Source of the DNA: Ascidia mentula
Lineage: Eukaryota; Chordata; Ascidiacea; Phlebobranchia; Ascidiidae
DNA: 64,000 bases
Assembly: GCA_947561715.1 (NCBI GenBank)
Contig: OX387201.1
Span: 11,856,001 to 11,920,000 of the forward strand
Direction: 5' to 3'
Positions 1-13,112 of this stretch are shown in pieces. A program made the translations under genes and the position numbers. How positions within the stretch are numbered: position 1 is the first letter of the stretch; each line of letters opens with the position of its first letter. The notes beneath the pieces are model-generated. The model was not told where the DNA came from. It ran no database searches and saw only the letters and a program-made list of their open reading frames with translations.

Positions 1-138
1 TGAGTTTGCGGTTGCACAACGTATGTAACTCTGCGCTTTCAGCATTTGTCCATTTTGCAGTATATGACTTTTCGATAAAAAATATTTTTTTTCAGTACAA
101 GCTTTATTATACAGTGGAAAACGCTGATACTCCAGTAC
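1..138 (+). repeat. Reference monomer and key to monomer classes
   Basis: First complete monomer, used for numbering. Recurring diagnostic positions: 22 (t or c), 24 (t; g gives the 'AG' class with caggtaac), 31 (a or c), 36 (a or c), 43 (c or t), 45 (c or t), 60 (g or t), 64 (a or t), 77 (a or g), 86 (t or g), 95 (g or t), 97 (a or g), 106 (a or c). Named classes used below: AG (c22 g24); SMH (g77 with t95); SLF (c31 c36 t45, as in this monomer); F64 (t64); HC (t95 g97); R (tattgcg at the junction, c36); K (a20); IS (a21 a24); A2 (taagt instead of tgagt); V43 (t43); C106; L60 (t60); KKM (a83 with g86); T (139 bp, one extra T in the 85-92 run). Confidence 0.95.
77..90. repeat. A6-TA-T6 palindrome in each monomer (exemplar)
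   Basis: Monomer positions 77-90 are six A, TA, six T, a perfect 14-base self-complementary sequence followed by two more T. It recurs once per monomer. Substitution g86 in the M-type monomers breaks the dyad, and g77 in SMH monomers shortens it. Phased A-tracts and T-tracts are known to bend or stiffen DNA and to disfavour nucleosome wrapping, so a role in nucleosome phasing is a reasonable inference but is not shown here. Confidence 0.7.
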
Positions 139-3100
139 TGAGTTTGCGGTTGCACAACGCATGTAACTATGCGATTTCAGCACTTGTCCATTTTGCAGTA
201 TTTGACTTTTCGATAAAAAATATTTTTTTTCATTACAAGCTTTATTATACAGTGGAAAACGCTGATACTCCAGTACTGAGTTTGCGGTTGCACAACGTAT
301 GTAACTCTGCGCTTTCAGCATTTGTCCATTTTGCAGTATATGACTTTTCGATAAAAAATATTTTTTTTCAGTACAAGCTTTATTATACAGTGGAAAACGC
401 TGATACTCCAGTACTGAGTTTGCGGTTGCACAACGCATGTAACTATGCGATTTCAGCACTTGTCCATTTTGCAGTATATGACTTTTCGATAAAAAATATT
501 TTTTTTCAGTACAAGCTTTATTATACAGTGGAAAACGCTGATACTCCAGTACTGAGTTTGCGGTTGCACAACGTATGTAACTATGCGATTTCAGCACTTG
601 TCCATTTTGCAGTATATGACTTTTCGATAAAAAATATGTTTTTTCAGTACAAGCTTTATTATACAGTGGAAAACGCTGATACTCCAGTACTGAGTTTGCG
701 GTTGCACAACGTAGGTAACTATGCGATTTCAGCACTTGTCCATTTTGCAGTATATGACTTTTCGATAAAAAATATTTTTTTTCAGTACAAGCTTTATTAT
801 ACAGTGGAAAACGCTGATACTCCAGTACTGAGTTTGCGGTTGCACAACGTATGTAACTATGCGATTTCAGCACTTGTCCATTTTGCAGTATATGACTTTT
901 CGATAAAAAATATTTTTTTTCATTACAAGCTTTATTATACAGTGGAAAACGCTGATACTCCAGTACTGAGTTTGCGGTTGCACAACGTATGTAACTCTGC
1001 GCTTTCAGCACTTGTCCATTTTGCAGTATATGACTTTTCGATAAAAAATATTTTTTTTCAGTACAAGCTTTATTATACAGTGGAAAACGCTGATACTCCA
1101 GTACTGAGTTTGCGGTTGCACAACGTATGTAACTATGCGATTTCAGCACTTGTCCATTTTGCAGTATATGACTTTTCGATAAAAAACATTTTTTTTCATT
1201 GCAAGCTTTATTATACAGTGGAAAACGCTGATACTCCAGTATTGCGTTTGCGGTTGCACAACGTATGTAACTATGCGCTTTCAGCACTTGTCCATTTTGC
1301 AGTATATGACTTTTCGATAAAAAATATTTTTTTTCAGTACAAGCTTTATTATACAGTGGAAAACGCTGATACTCCAGTACTGAGTTTGCGGTTGCACAAC
1401 GCATGTAACTATGCGATTTCAGCACTTGTCCATTTTGCAGTATATGACTTTTCGATAAAAAATATTTTTTTTCATTACAAGCTTTATTATACAGTGGAAA
1501 ACGCTGATACTCCAGTACTGAGTTTGCGGTTGCACAACGTATGTAACTCTGCGCTTTCAGCATTTGTCCATTTTGCAGTATATGACTTTTCGATAAAAAA
1601 TATTTTTTTTCAGTACAAGCTTTATTATACAGTGGAAAACGCTGATACTCCAGTACTGAGTTTGCGGTTGCACAACGCATGTAACTATGCGATTTCAGCA
1701 CTTGTCCATTTTGCAGTATATGACTTTTCGATAAAAAATATTTTTTTTCAGTACAAGCTTTATTATACAGTGGAAAACGCTGATACTCCAGTACTGAGTT
1801 TGCGGTTGCACAACGCATGTAACTATGCGATTTCAGCACTTGTCCATTTTGCAGTATATGACTTTTCGATAAAAAATATTTTTTTTCATTACAAGCTTTA
1901 TTATACAGTGGAAAACGCTGATACTCCAGTACTGAGTTTGCGGTTGCACAACGTATGTAACTCTGCGCTTTCAGCATTTGTCCATTTTGCAGTATATGAC
2001 TTTTCGATAAAAAATATTTTTTTTCAGTACAAGCTTTATTATACAGTGGAAAACGCTGATACTCCAGTACTGAGTTTGCGGTTGCACAACGCATGTAACT
2101 ATGCGATTTCAGCACTTGTCCATTTTGCAGTATATGACTTTTCGATAAAAAATATGTTTTTTCAGTACAAGCTTTATTATACAGTGGAAAACGCTGATAC
2201 TCCAGTACTGAGTTTGCGGTTGCACAACGTATGTAACTGTGCGATTTCAGCACTTGTCCATTTTGCAGTATATGACTTTTCGATAAAAAATATTTTTTTT
2301 CATTGCAAGCTTTATTATACAGTGGAAAACGCTGATACTCCAGTACTGAGTTTGCGGTTGCACAACGCATGTAACTATGCGATTTCAGCACTTGTCCATT
2401 TTGCAGTATATGACTTTTCGATAAAAAATATTTTTTTTCAGTACAAGCTTTATTATACAGTGGAAAACGCTGATACTCCAGTACTGAGTTTGCGGTTGCA
2501 CAACGTATGTAACTATGCGATTTCAGCACTTGTCCATTTTGCAGTATATGACTTTTCGATAAAAAATATGTTTTTTCAGTACAAGCTTTATTATACAGTG
2601 GAAAACGCTGATACTCCAGTACTGAGTTTGCGGTTGCACAACGCAGGTAACTATGCGATTTCAGCACTTGTCCATTTTGCAGTATATGACTTTTCGATAA
2701 AAAATATTTTTTTTCAGTACAAGCTTTATTATACAGTGGAAAACGCTGATACTCCAGTACTGAGTTTGCGGTTGCACAACGCATGTAACTATGCGATTTC
2801 AGCATTTGTCCATTTTGCAGTATATGACTTTTCGATAAAAAATATTTTTTTTCAGTACAAGCTTTATTATACAGTGGAAAACGCTGATACTCCAGTACTG
2901 AGTTTGCGGTTGCACAACGCATGTAACTATGCGATTTCAGTACTTGTCCATTTTGCAGTATATGACTTTTCGAAAAAAAATATTTTTTTTCAGTACAAGC
3001 TTTATTATACAGTGGAAAACGCTGATACTCCAGTACTGAGTTTGCGGTTGCACAACGCATGTAACTATGCGATTTCAGCACTTGTCCATTTTGCAGTATA

Positions 3101-4830
3101 TGACTTTTCGATAAAAAATATGTTTTTTCAGTACAAGCTTTATTATACAGTGGAAAACGCTGATACTCCAGTACTGAGTTTGCGGTTGCACAACGCATGT
3201 AACTATGCGATTTCAGCACTTGTCCATTTTGCAGTATATGACTTTTCGATAAAAAATATTTTTTTTCAGTACAAGCTTTATTATACAGTGGAAAACGCTG
3301 ATACTCCAGTACTGAGTTTGCGGTTGCACAACGTATGTAACTATGCGATTTCAGCACTTGTCCATTTTGCAGTATATGACTTTTCGATAAAAAATATGTT
3401 TTTTCAGTACAAGCTTTATTATACAGTGGAAAACGCTGATACTCCAGTACTAAGTTTGCGGTTGCACAACGTATGTAACTATGCGATTTCAGCACTTGTC
3501 CATTTTGCAGTATATGACTTTTCGATAAAAAATATTTTTTTTCAGTACAAGCTTTATTATACAGTGGAAAACGCTGATACTCCAGTACTGAGTTTGCGGT
3601 TGCACAACGCAGGTAACTATGCGATTTCAGCACTTGTCCATTTTGCAGTATATGACTTTTCGATAAAAAATATTTTTTTTCAGTACAAGCTTTCTTATAC
3701 AGTGGAAAACGCTGATACTCCAGTACTGAGTTTGCGGTTGCACAACGTATGTAACTATGCGATTTCAGCACTTGTCCATTTTGCAGTATATGACTTTTCG
3801 ATAAAAAATATGTTTTTTCAGTACAAGCTTTATTATACAGTGGAAAACGCTGATACTCCAGTACTGAGTTTGCGGTTGCACAACGTATGTAACTATGCGA
3901 TTTCAGCACTTGTCCATTTTGCAGTATATGACTTTTCGATGAAAAATATGTTTTTTCAGTACAAGCTTTATTATACAGTGGAAAACGCTGATACTCCAGA
4001 ACTGAGTTTGCGGTTGCACAACGCATGTAACTATGCGATTTCAGTACTTGTCCATTTTGCAGTATATGACTTTTCGAAAAAAAATATTTTTTTTCAGTAC
4101 AAGCTTTATTATACAGTGGAAAACGCTGATACTCCAGTACTGAGTTTGCGGTTGCACAACGTATGTAACTATGCGATTTCAGCACTTGTCCATTTTGCAG
4201 TATATGACTTTTCGATGAAAAATATTTTTTTTCATTATAAGCTTTATTATACAGTGGAAAACGCTGATACTCCAGTACTGAGTTTGCGGTTGCACAACGT
4301 ATGTAACTCTGCGCTTTCAGCATTTGTCCATTTTGCAGTATATGACTTTTCGATAAAAAATATTTTTTTTCAGTACAAGCTTTATTATACAGTGGAAAAC
4401 GCTGATACTCCAGTACTGAGTTTGCGGTTGCACAACGTATGTAACTATGCGATTTCAGCATTTGTCCATTTTGCAGTATATGACTTTTCGTTAAAAAATA
4501 TGTTTTTTCAGTACAAGCTTTATTATACAGTGGAAAACGCTGATACTCCAGTACTGAGTTTGCGGTTGCACAACGTATGTAACTATGCGATTTCAGCACT
4601 TGTCCATTTTGCAGTATATGACTTTTCGATGAAAAATATTTTTTTTCATTACAAGCTTTATTATACAGTGGAAAACGCTGATACTCCAGTACTGAGTTTG
4701 CGGTTGCACAACGTATGTAACTCTGCGCTTTCAGCATTTGTCCATTTTGCAGTATATGACTTTTCGATAAAAAATATTTTTTTTCAGTACAAGCTTTATT
4801 ATACAGTGGAAAACGCTGATACTCCAGTAC

Positions 4831-7800
4831 TGAGTTTGCGGTTGCACAACGCATGTAACTATGCGATTTCAGCACTTGTCCATTTTGCAGTATATGACTT
4901 TTCGATAAAAAATATTTTTTTTCAGTACAAGCTTTATTATACAGTGGAAAACGCTGATACTCCAGTACTGAGTTTGCGGTTGCACAACGCATGTAACTAT
5001 GCGATTTCAGCACTTGTCCATTTTGCAGTATATGACTTTTCGATAAAAAATATTTTTTTTCATTGCAAGCTTTATTATACAGTGGAAAACGCTGATACTC
5101 CAGTATTGCGTTTGCGGTTGCACAACGTATGTAACTATGCGCTTTCAACACTTGTCCATTTTGCAGTATATGACTTTTCGATAAAAAATATTTTTTTTCA
5201 GTACAAGCTTTATTATACAGTGGAAAACGCTGATACTCCAGTACTGAGTTTGCGGTTGCACAACGCATGTAACTATGCGATTTCAGCACTTGTCCATTTT
5301 GCAGTATATGACTTTTCGATAAAAAATATTTTTTTTCAGTACAAGCTTTATTATACAGTGGAAAACGCTGATACTCCAGTACTGAGTTTGCGGTTGCACA
5401 ACGTATGTAACTATGCGATTTCAGCACTTGTCCATTTTGCAGTATATGACTTTTCGATAAAAAATATGTTTTTTCAGTACAAGCTTTATTATACAGTGGA
5501 AAACGCTGATACTCCAGTACTAAGTTTGCGGTTGCACAACGTATGTAACTATGCGATTTCAGCACTTGTCCATTTTGCAGTATATGACTTTTCGATAAAA
5601 AATATTTTTTTTCAGTACAAGCTTTATTATACAGTGGAAAACGCTGATACTCCAGTACTGAGTTTGCGGTTGCACAACGCATGTAACTATGCGATTTCAG
5701 CACTTGTCCATTTTGCAGTATATGACTTTTCGATAAAAAATATTTTTTTTCAGTACAAGCTTTCTTATACAGTGGAAAACGCTGATACTCCAGTACTGAG
5801 TTTGCGGTTGCACAACGTATGTAACTATGCGATTTCAGCACTTGTCCATTTTGCAGTATATGACTTTTCGATAAAAAATATGTTTTTTCAGTACAAGCTT
5901 TATTATACAGTGGAAAACGCTGATACTCCAGTACTGAGTTTGCGGTTGCACAACGTATGTAACTATGCGATTTCAGCACTTGTCCATTTTGCATTATATG
6001 ACTTTTCGATGAAAAATATTTTTTTTCATTACAAGCTTTATTATACAGTGGAAAACGCTGATACTCCAGTACTGAGTTTGCGGTTGCACAACGTATGTAA
6101 CTCTGCGATTTCAGCACTTGTCCATTTTGCAGTATATGACTTTTCGATAAAAAATATTTTTTTTCAGTACAAGCTTTATTATACAGTGGAAAACGCTGAT
6201 ACTCCAGTACTGAGTTTGCGGTTGCACAACGCATGTAACTATGCGATTTCAGCACTTGTCCATTTTGCAGTATATGACTTTTCGATAAAAAATATTTTTT
6301 TTCAGTACAAGCTTTATTATACAGTGGAAAACGCTGATACTCCAGTACTGAGTTTGCGGTTGCACAACGCATGTAACTATGCGATTTCAGTACTTGTCCA
6401 TTTTGCAGTATATGACTTTTCGATAAAAAATATTTTTTTTCAGTACAAGCTTTATTATACAGTGGAAAACGCTGATACTCCAGTACTGAGTTTGCGGTTG
6501 CACAACGTATGTAACTATGCGATTTCAGCACTTGTCCATTTTGCAGTATATGACTTTTCGATGAAAAATATTTTTTTTCATTATAAGCTTTATTATACAG
6601 TGGAAAACGCTGATACTCCAGTACTGAGTTTGCGGTTGCACAACGTATGTAACTCTGCGCTTTCAGCATTTGTCCATTTTGCAGTATATGACTTTTCGAT
6701 AAAAAATATTTTTTTTCAGTACAAGCTTTATTATACAGTGGAAAACGCTGATACTCCAGTACTGAGTTTGCGGTTGCACAACGTATGTAACTATGCGATT
6801 TCAGCACTTGTCCATTTTGCAGTATATGACTTTTCGATAAAAAATATGTTTTTTCAGTACAAGCTTTATTATACAGTGGAAAACGCTGATACTCCAGTAC
6901 TAAGTTTGCGGTTGCACAACGTATGTAACTATGCGATTTCAGCACTTGTCCATTTTGCAGTATATGACTTTTCGATAAAAAATATTTTTTTTCAGTACAA
7001 GCTTTATTATACAGTGGAAAACGCTGATACTCCAGTACTGAGTTTGCGGTTGCACAACGCATGTAACTATGCGATTTCAGCACTTGTCCATTTTGCAGTA
7101 TATGACTTTTCGATAAAAAATATTTTTTTTCAGTACAAGCTTTCTTATACAGTGGAAAACGCTGATACTCCAGTACTGAGTTTGCGGTTGCACAACGTAT
7201 GTAACTATGCGATTTCAGCACTTGTCCATTTTGCAGTATATGACTTTTCGATAAAAAATATGTTTTTTCAGTACAAGCTTTATTATACAGTGGAAAACGC
7301 TGATACTCCAGTACTGAGTTTGCGGTTGCACAACGTATGTAACTATGCGATTTCAGCACTTGTCCATTTTGCATTATATGACTTTTCGATGAAAAATATT
7401 TTTTTTCATTACAAGCTTTATTATACAGTGGAAAACGCTGATACTCCAGTACTGAGTTTGCGGTTGCACAACGTATGTAACTCTGCGATTTCAGCACTTG
7501 TCCATTTTGCAGTATATGACTTTTCGATAAAAAATATTTTTTTTCAGTACAAGCTTTATTATACAGTGGAAAACGCTGATACTCCAGTACTGAGTTTGCG
7601 GTTGCACAACGCATGTAACTATGCGATTTCAGCACTTGTCCATTTTGCAGTATATGACTTTTCGATAAAAAATATTTTTTTTCAGTACAAGCTTTATTAT
7701 ACAGTGGAAAACGCTGATACTCCAGTACTGAGTTTGCGGTTGCACAACGCATGTAACTATGCGATTTCAGTACTTGTCCATTTTGCAGTATATGACTTTT

Positions 7801-9661
7801 CGATAAAAAATATTTTTTTTCAGTACAAGCTTTATTATACAGTGGAAAACGCTGATACTCCAGTACTGAGTTTGCGGTTGCACAACGTATGTAACTATGC
7901 GATTTCAGCACTTGTCCATTTTGCAGTATATGACTTTTCGATGAAAAATATTTTTTTTCATTATAAGCTTTATTATACAGTGGAAAACGCTGATACTCCA
8001 GTACTGAGTTTGCGGTTGCACAACGTATGTAACTCTGCGCTTTCAGCATTTGTCCATTTTGCAGTATATGACTTTTCGATAAAAAATATTTTTTTTCAGT
8101 ACAAGCTTTATTATACAGTGGAAAACGCTGATACTCCAGTACTGAGTTTGCGGTTGCACAACGTATGTAACTATGCGATTTCAGCACTTGTCCATTTTGC
8201 AGTATATGACTTTTCGATAAAAAATATGTTTTTTCAGTACAAGCTTTATTATACAGTGGAAAACGCTGATACTCCAGTACTGAGTTTGCGGTTGCACAAC
8301 GTATGTAACTATGCGATTTCAGCACTTGTCCATTTTGCAGTATATGACTTTTCGATGAAAAATATTTTTTTTCATTACAAGCTTTATTATACAGTGGAAA
8401 ACGCTGATACTCCAGTACTGAGTTTGCGGTTGCACAACGTATGTAACTCTGCGCTTTCAGCATTTGTCCATTTTGCAGTATATGACTTTTCGATAAAAAA
8501 TATTTTTTTTCAGTACAAGCTTTATTATACAGTGGAAAACGCTGATACTCCAGTACTGAGTTTGCGGTTGCACAACGCATGTAACTATGCGATTTCAGCA
8601 CTTGTCCATTTTGCAGTATATGACTTTTCGATAAAAAATATGTTTTTTCAGTACAAGCTTTATTATACAGTGGAAAACGCTGATACTCCAGTACTGAGTT
8701 TGCGGTTGCACAACGCAGGTAACTATGCGATTTCAGCACTTGTCCATTTTGCAGTATATGACTTTTCGATAAAAAATATGTTTTTTCAGTACAAGCTTTA
8801 TTATACAGTGGAAAACGCTGATACTCCAGTACTGAGTTTGCGGTTGCACAACGTATGTAACTATGCGATTTCAGCACTTGTCCATTTTGCAGTATATGAC
8901 TTTTCGATAAAAAATATTTTTTTTCATTGCAAGCTTTATTATACAGTGGAAAACGCTGATACTCCAGTATTGCGTTTGCGGTTGCACAACGTATGTAACT
9001 ATGCGCTTTCAGCACTTGTCCATTTTGCAGTATATGACTTTTCGATAAAAAATATTTTTTTTCAGTACAAGCTTTATTATACAGTGGAAAACGCTGATAC
9101 TCCAGTACTGAGTTTGCGGTTGCACAAAGTATGTAACTCTGCGCTTTCAGCACTTGTCCATTTTGCAGTATATGACTTTTCGATAAAAAATATATTTTTT
9201 CATTACAAGCTTTATTATACAGTGGAAAACGCTGATACTCCAGTACTGAGTTTGCGGTTGCACAACATAAGTAACTCTGCGCTTTCAGCACTTGTCCATT
9301 TTGCAGTATTTGACTTTTCGATAAAAAATATGTTTTTTCAGTACAAGCTTTATTATACAGTGGAAAACGCTGATACTCCAGTACTGAGTTTGCGGTTGCA
9401 CAACGTATGTAACTCTGCAATTTCAGCACTTGTCCATTTTGCAGTATATGACTTTTCGATAAAAAATATGTTTTTTCAGTACAAGCTTTATTATACAGTG
9501 GAAAACGCTGATACTCCAGTACTGAGTTTGCGGTTGCACAACGTATGTAACTATGCGCTTCCAGCACTTGTCCATTTTGCAGTATATGACTTTTCGATGA
9601 AAAATATTTTTTTTTCAGTACAAGCTTTATTATACAGTGGAAAACGCTGATACTCCAGTAC
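4831..9661 (+). repeat. Domain I block B0: headless higher-order block, 35 monomers
   Basis: Monomers 36-70 of the window follow the Domain I order but lack the AG-SMH-SLF head. They contain HC then R with tcaaca (4969-5244), the A2, C106, L60, V43 series, and end with the standard tail R, K, IS, an a31-to-c/aatttc monomer and the 139-bp T monomer at 9523-9661. The last 11 monomers follow the same order as the last 11 of block B4, differing at g86 in the first. The middle is enlarged by a 10-monomer duplication. The 9-T run falls at about 9607-9615. Confidence 0.85.
5383..8142 (+). repeat. Tandem duplication of a 10-monomer (1380-bp) segment
   Basis: Bases 5383-6762 and 6763-8142 carry the same ten monomer classes in the same order: M, A2, C106, M, L60 with SMH, c31, plain, V43, SMH, SLF. 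Markers sit exactly 1380 bases apart: taagt at 5521 and 6901, tttctta at 5761 and 7141. The same ten classes occur once in blocks B2, B3, B4 and B11, so the extra copy is a local gain, most simply an unequal exchange within B0. Confidence 0.9.
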
Positions 9662-12600
9662 TGAGTTTGCGGTTGCACAACGCAGGTAACTATGCGATTT
9701 CAGCACTTGTCCATTTTGCAGTATATGACTTTTCGATAAAAAATATGTTTTTTCAGTACAAGCTTTATTATACAGTGGAAAACGCTGATACTCCAGTACT
9801 GAGTTTGCGGTTGCACAACGTATGTAACTATGCGATTTCAGCACTTGTCCATTTTGCAGTATATGACTTTTCGATGAAAAATATTTTTTTTCATTACAAG
9901 CTTTATTATACAGTGGAAAACGCTGATACTCCAGTACTGAGTTTGCGGTTGCACAACGTATGTAACTCTGCGCTTTCAGCATTTGTCCATTTTGCAGTAT
10001 ATGACTTTTCGATAAAAAATATTTTTTTTCAGTACAAGCTTTATTATACAGTGGAAAACGCTGATACTCCAGTACTGAGTTTGCGGTTGCACAACGCATG
10101 TAACTATGCGATTTCAGCACTTGTCCATTTTGCAGTATTTGACTTTTCGATAAAAAATATGTTTTTTCAGTACAAGCTTTATTATACAGTGGAAAACGCT
10201 GATACTCCAGTACTGAGTTTGCGGTTGCACAACGTATGTAACTCTGCAATTTCAGCACTTGTCCATTTTGCAGTATATGACTTTTCGATAAAAAAAATGT
10301 TTTTTCAGTACAAGCTTTATTATACAGTGGAAAACGCTGATACTCCAGTACTGAGTTTGCGGTTGCACAACGCATGTAACTATGCGATTTCAGCACTTGT
10401 CCATTTTGCAGTATATGACTTTTCGATAAAAAATATGTTTTTTCAGTACAAGCTTTATTATACAGTGGAAAACGCTGATACTCCAGTACTGAGTTTGCGG
10501 TTGCACAACGTATGTAACTATGCGATTTCAGCACTTGTCCATTTTGCAGTATATGACTTTTCGATAAAAAATATTTTTTTTCATTGCAAGCTTTATTATA
10601 CAGTGGAAAACGCTGATACTCCAGTATTGCGTTTGCGGTTGCACAACGTATGTAACTATGCGCTTTCAACACTTGTCCATTTTGCAGTATATGACTTTTC
10701 GATAAAAAATATTTTTTTTCAGTACAAGCTTTATTATACAGTGGAAAACGCTGATACTCCAGTACTGAGTTTGCGGTTGCACAACGCATGTAACTATGCG
10801 ATTTCAGCACTTGTCCATTTTGCAGTATATGACTTTTCGATAAAAAAAAATTTTTTTCAGTACAAGCTTTATTATACAGTGGAAAACGCTGATACTCCAG
10901 TACTGAGTTTGCGGTTGCACAACGTATGTAACTATGCGATTTCAGCACTTGTCCATTTTGCAGTATATGACTTTTCGATAAAAAATATGTTTTTTCAGTA
11001 CAAGCTTTATTATACAGTGGAAAACGCTGATACTCCAGTACTAAGTTTGCGGTTGCACAACGTATGTAACTATGCGATTTCAGCACTTGTCCATTTTGCA
11101 GTACATGACTTTTCGATAAAAAATATTTTTTTTCAGTACAAGCTTTATTATACAGTGGAAAACGCTGATACTCCAGTACTGAGTTTGCGGTTGCACAACG
11201 CATGTAACTATGCGATTTCAGCACTTGTCCATTTTGCAGTATATGACTTTTCGATAAAAAATATTTTTTTTCAGTACAAGCTTTCTTATACAGTGGAAAA
11301 CGCTGATACTCCAGTACTGAGTTTGCGGTTGCACAACGTATGTAACTATGCGATTTCAGCACTTGTCCATTTTGCAGTATATGACTTTTCGATAAAAAAT
11401 ATGTTTTTTCAGTACAAGCTTTATTATACAGTGGAAAACGCTGATACTCCAGTACTGAGTTTGCGGTTGCACAACGTATGTAACTATGCGATTTCAGCAC
11501 TTGTCCATTTTGCATTATATGACTTTTCGATGAAAAATATTTTTTTTCATTACAAGCTTTATTATACAGTGGAAAACGCTGATACTCCAGTACTGAGTTT
11601 GCGGTTGCACAACGTATGTAACTCTGCGATTTCAGCACTTGTCCATTTTGCAGTATATGACTTTTCGATAAAAAATATTTTTTTTCAGTACAAGCTTTAT
11701 TATACAGTGGAAAACGCTGATACTCCAGTACTGAGTTTGCGGTTGCACAACGCATGTAACTATGCGATTTCAGCACTTGTCCATTTTGCAGTATATGACT
11801 TTTCGATAAAAAATATTTTTTTTCAGTACAAGCTTTATTATACAGTGGAAAACGCTGATACTCCAGTACTGAGTTTGCGGTTGCACAACGCATGTAACTA
11901 TGCGATTTCAGTACTTGTCCATTTTGCAGTATATGACTTTTCGATAAAAAATATGTTTTTTCAGTACAAGCTTTATTATACAGTGGAAAACGCTGATACT
12001 CCAGTACTGAGTTTGCGGTTGCACAACGTATGTAACTATGCGATTTCAGCACTTGTCCATTTTGCAGTATATGACTTTTCGATGAAAAATATTTTTTTTC
12101 ATTATAAGCTTTATTATACAGTGGAAAACGCTGATACTCCAGTACTGAGTTTGCGGTTGCACAACGTATGTAACTCTGCGCTTTCAGCATTTGTCCATTT
12201 TGCAGTATATGACTTTTCGATAAAAAATATTTTTTTTCAGTACAAGCTTTATTATACAGTGGAAAACGCTGATACTCCAGTACTGAGTTTGCGGTTGCAC
12301 AACGTATGTAACTATGCGATTTCAGCACTTGTCCATTTTGCAGTATATGACTTTTCGATAAAAAATATTTTTTTTCATTGCAAGCTTTATTATACAGTGG
12401 AAAACGCTGATACTCCAGTATTGCGTTTGCGGTTGCACAACGTATGTAACTATGCGCTTTCAGCACTTGTCCATTTTGCAGTATATGACTTTTCGATAAA
12501 AAATATTTTTTTTCAGTACAAGCTTTATTATACAGTGGAAAACGCTGATACTCCAGTACTGAGTTTGCGGTTGCACAAAGTATGTAACTCTGCGCTTTCA

Positions 12601-13112
12601 GCACTTGTCCATTTTGCAGTATATGACTTTTCGATAAAAAATATATTTTTTCATTACAAGCTTTATTATACAGTGGAAAACGCTGATACTCCAGTACTGA
12701 GTTTGCGGTTGCACAACATAAGTAACTCTGCGCTTTCAGCACTTGTCCATTTTGCAGTATTTGACTTTTCGATAAAAAATATGTTTTTTCAGTACAAGCT
12801 TTATTATACAGTGGAAAACGCTGATACTCCAGTACTGAGTTTGCGGTTGCACAACGTATGTAACTCTGCAATTTCAGCACTTGTCCATTTTGCAGTATAT
12901 GACTTTTCGATAAAAAATATGTTTTTTCAGTACCAGCTTTATTATACAGTGGAAAACGCTGATACTCCAGTACTGAGTTTGCGGTTGCACAACGTATGTA
13001 ACTATGCGCTTCCAGCACTTGTCCATTTTGCAGTATATGACTTTTCGATGAAAAATATTTTTTTTTCAGTACAAGCTTTATTATACAGTGGAAAACGCTG
13101 ATACTCCAGTAC
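9662..13112 (+). repeat. Domain I block B1, 25 monomers (3451 bp)
   Basis: First complete head-to-tail block. It opens with AG, SMH, SLF, F64, KKM and closes with HC, R, K, IS, aatttc/c31, T. The T monomer is 12974-13112. Monomer 8 lacks the taataga change found at that place in B2, B3, B4 and B11, so B1 carries the earlier or unconverted state. Monomer 9 (10766-10903) has an unusual A9T7 run, shared only with a B2 segment. The penultimate monomer has taccagc (near 12931), shared with B2, B3, B8 and B10. Confidence 0.9.

Larger units (their letters stand above)
1..4830 (+). repeat. Irregular monomer region, 35 monomers (left edge)
   Basis: Thirty-five 138-bp monomers without a T monomer and without a clean longer period. 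SLF monomers recur at irregular spacing (monomers 1, 3, 12, 15, 32, 35), often next to t95 monomers. Classes rare elsewhere appear here: one monomer with g24 but t22 (near 691-828), two with aaaaaaa replacing ataaaaa at 75-81 (near 2899-3036 and 4003-4140), and one with ccagaactg at the junction (near 4000). It looks like older, less homogenised satellite or the edge of another higher-order domain extending to the left. It could also be several short overlapping exchange products. Confidence 0.8.

Noticed and set aside
6..9650. 3214-codon forward open frame as a giant repeat protein gene
   Set aside because: It is the satellite read in its stop-free frame. It starts and ends only where the window or a one-base T insertion dictates, and variant sites are almost all amino-acid changing. 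No signal peptide, non-repetitive domain, promoter or unique end is present.
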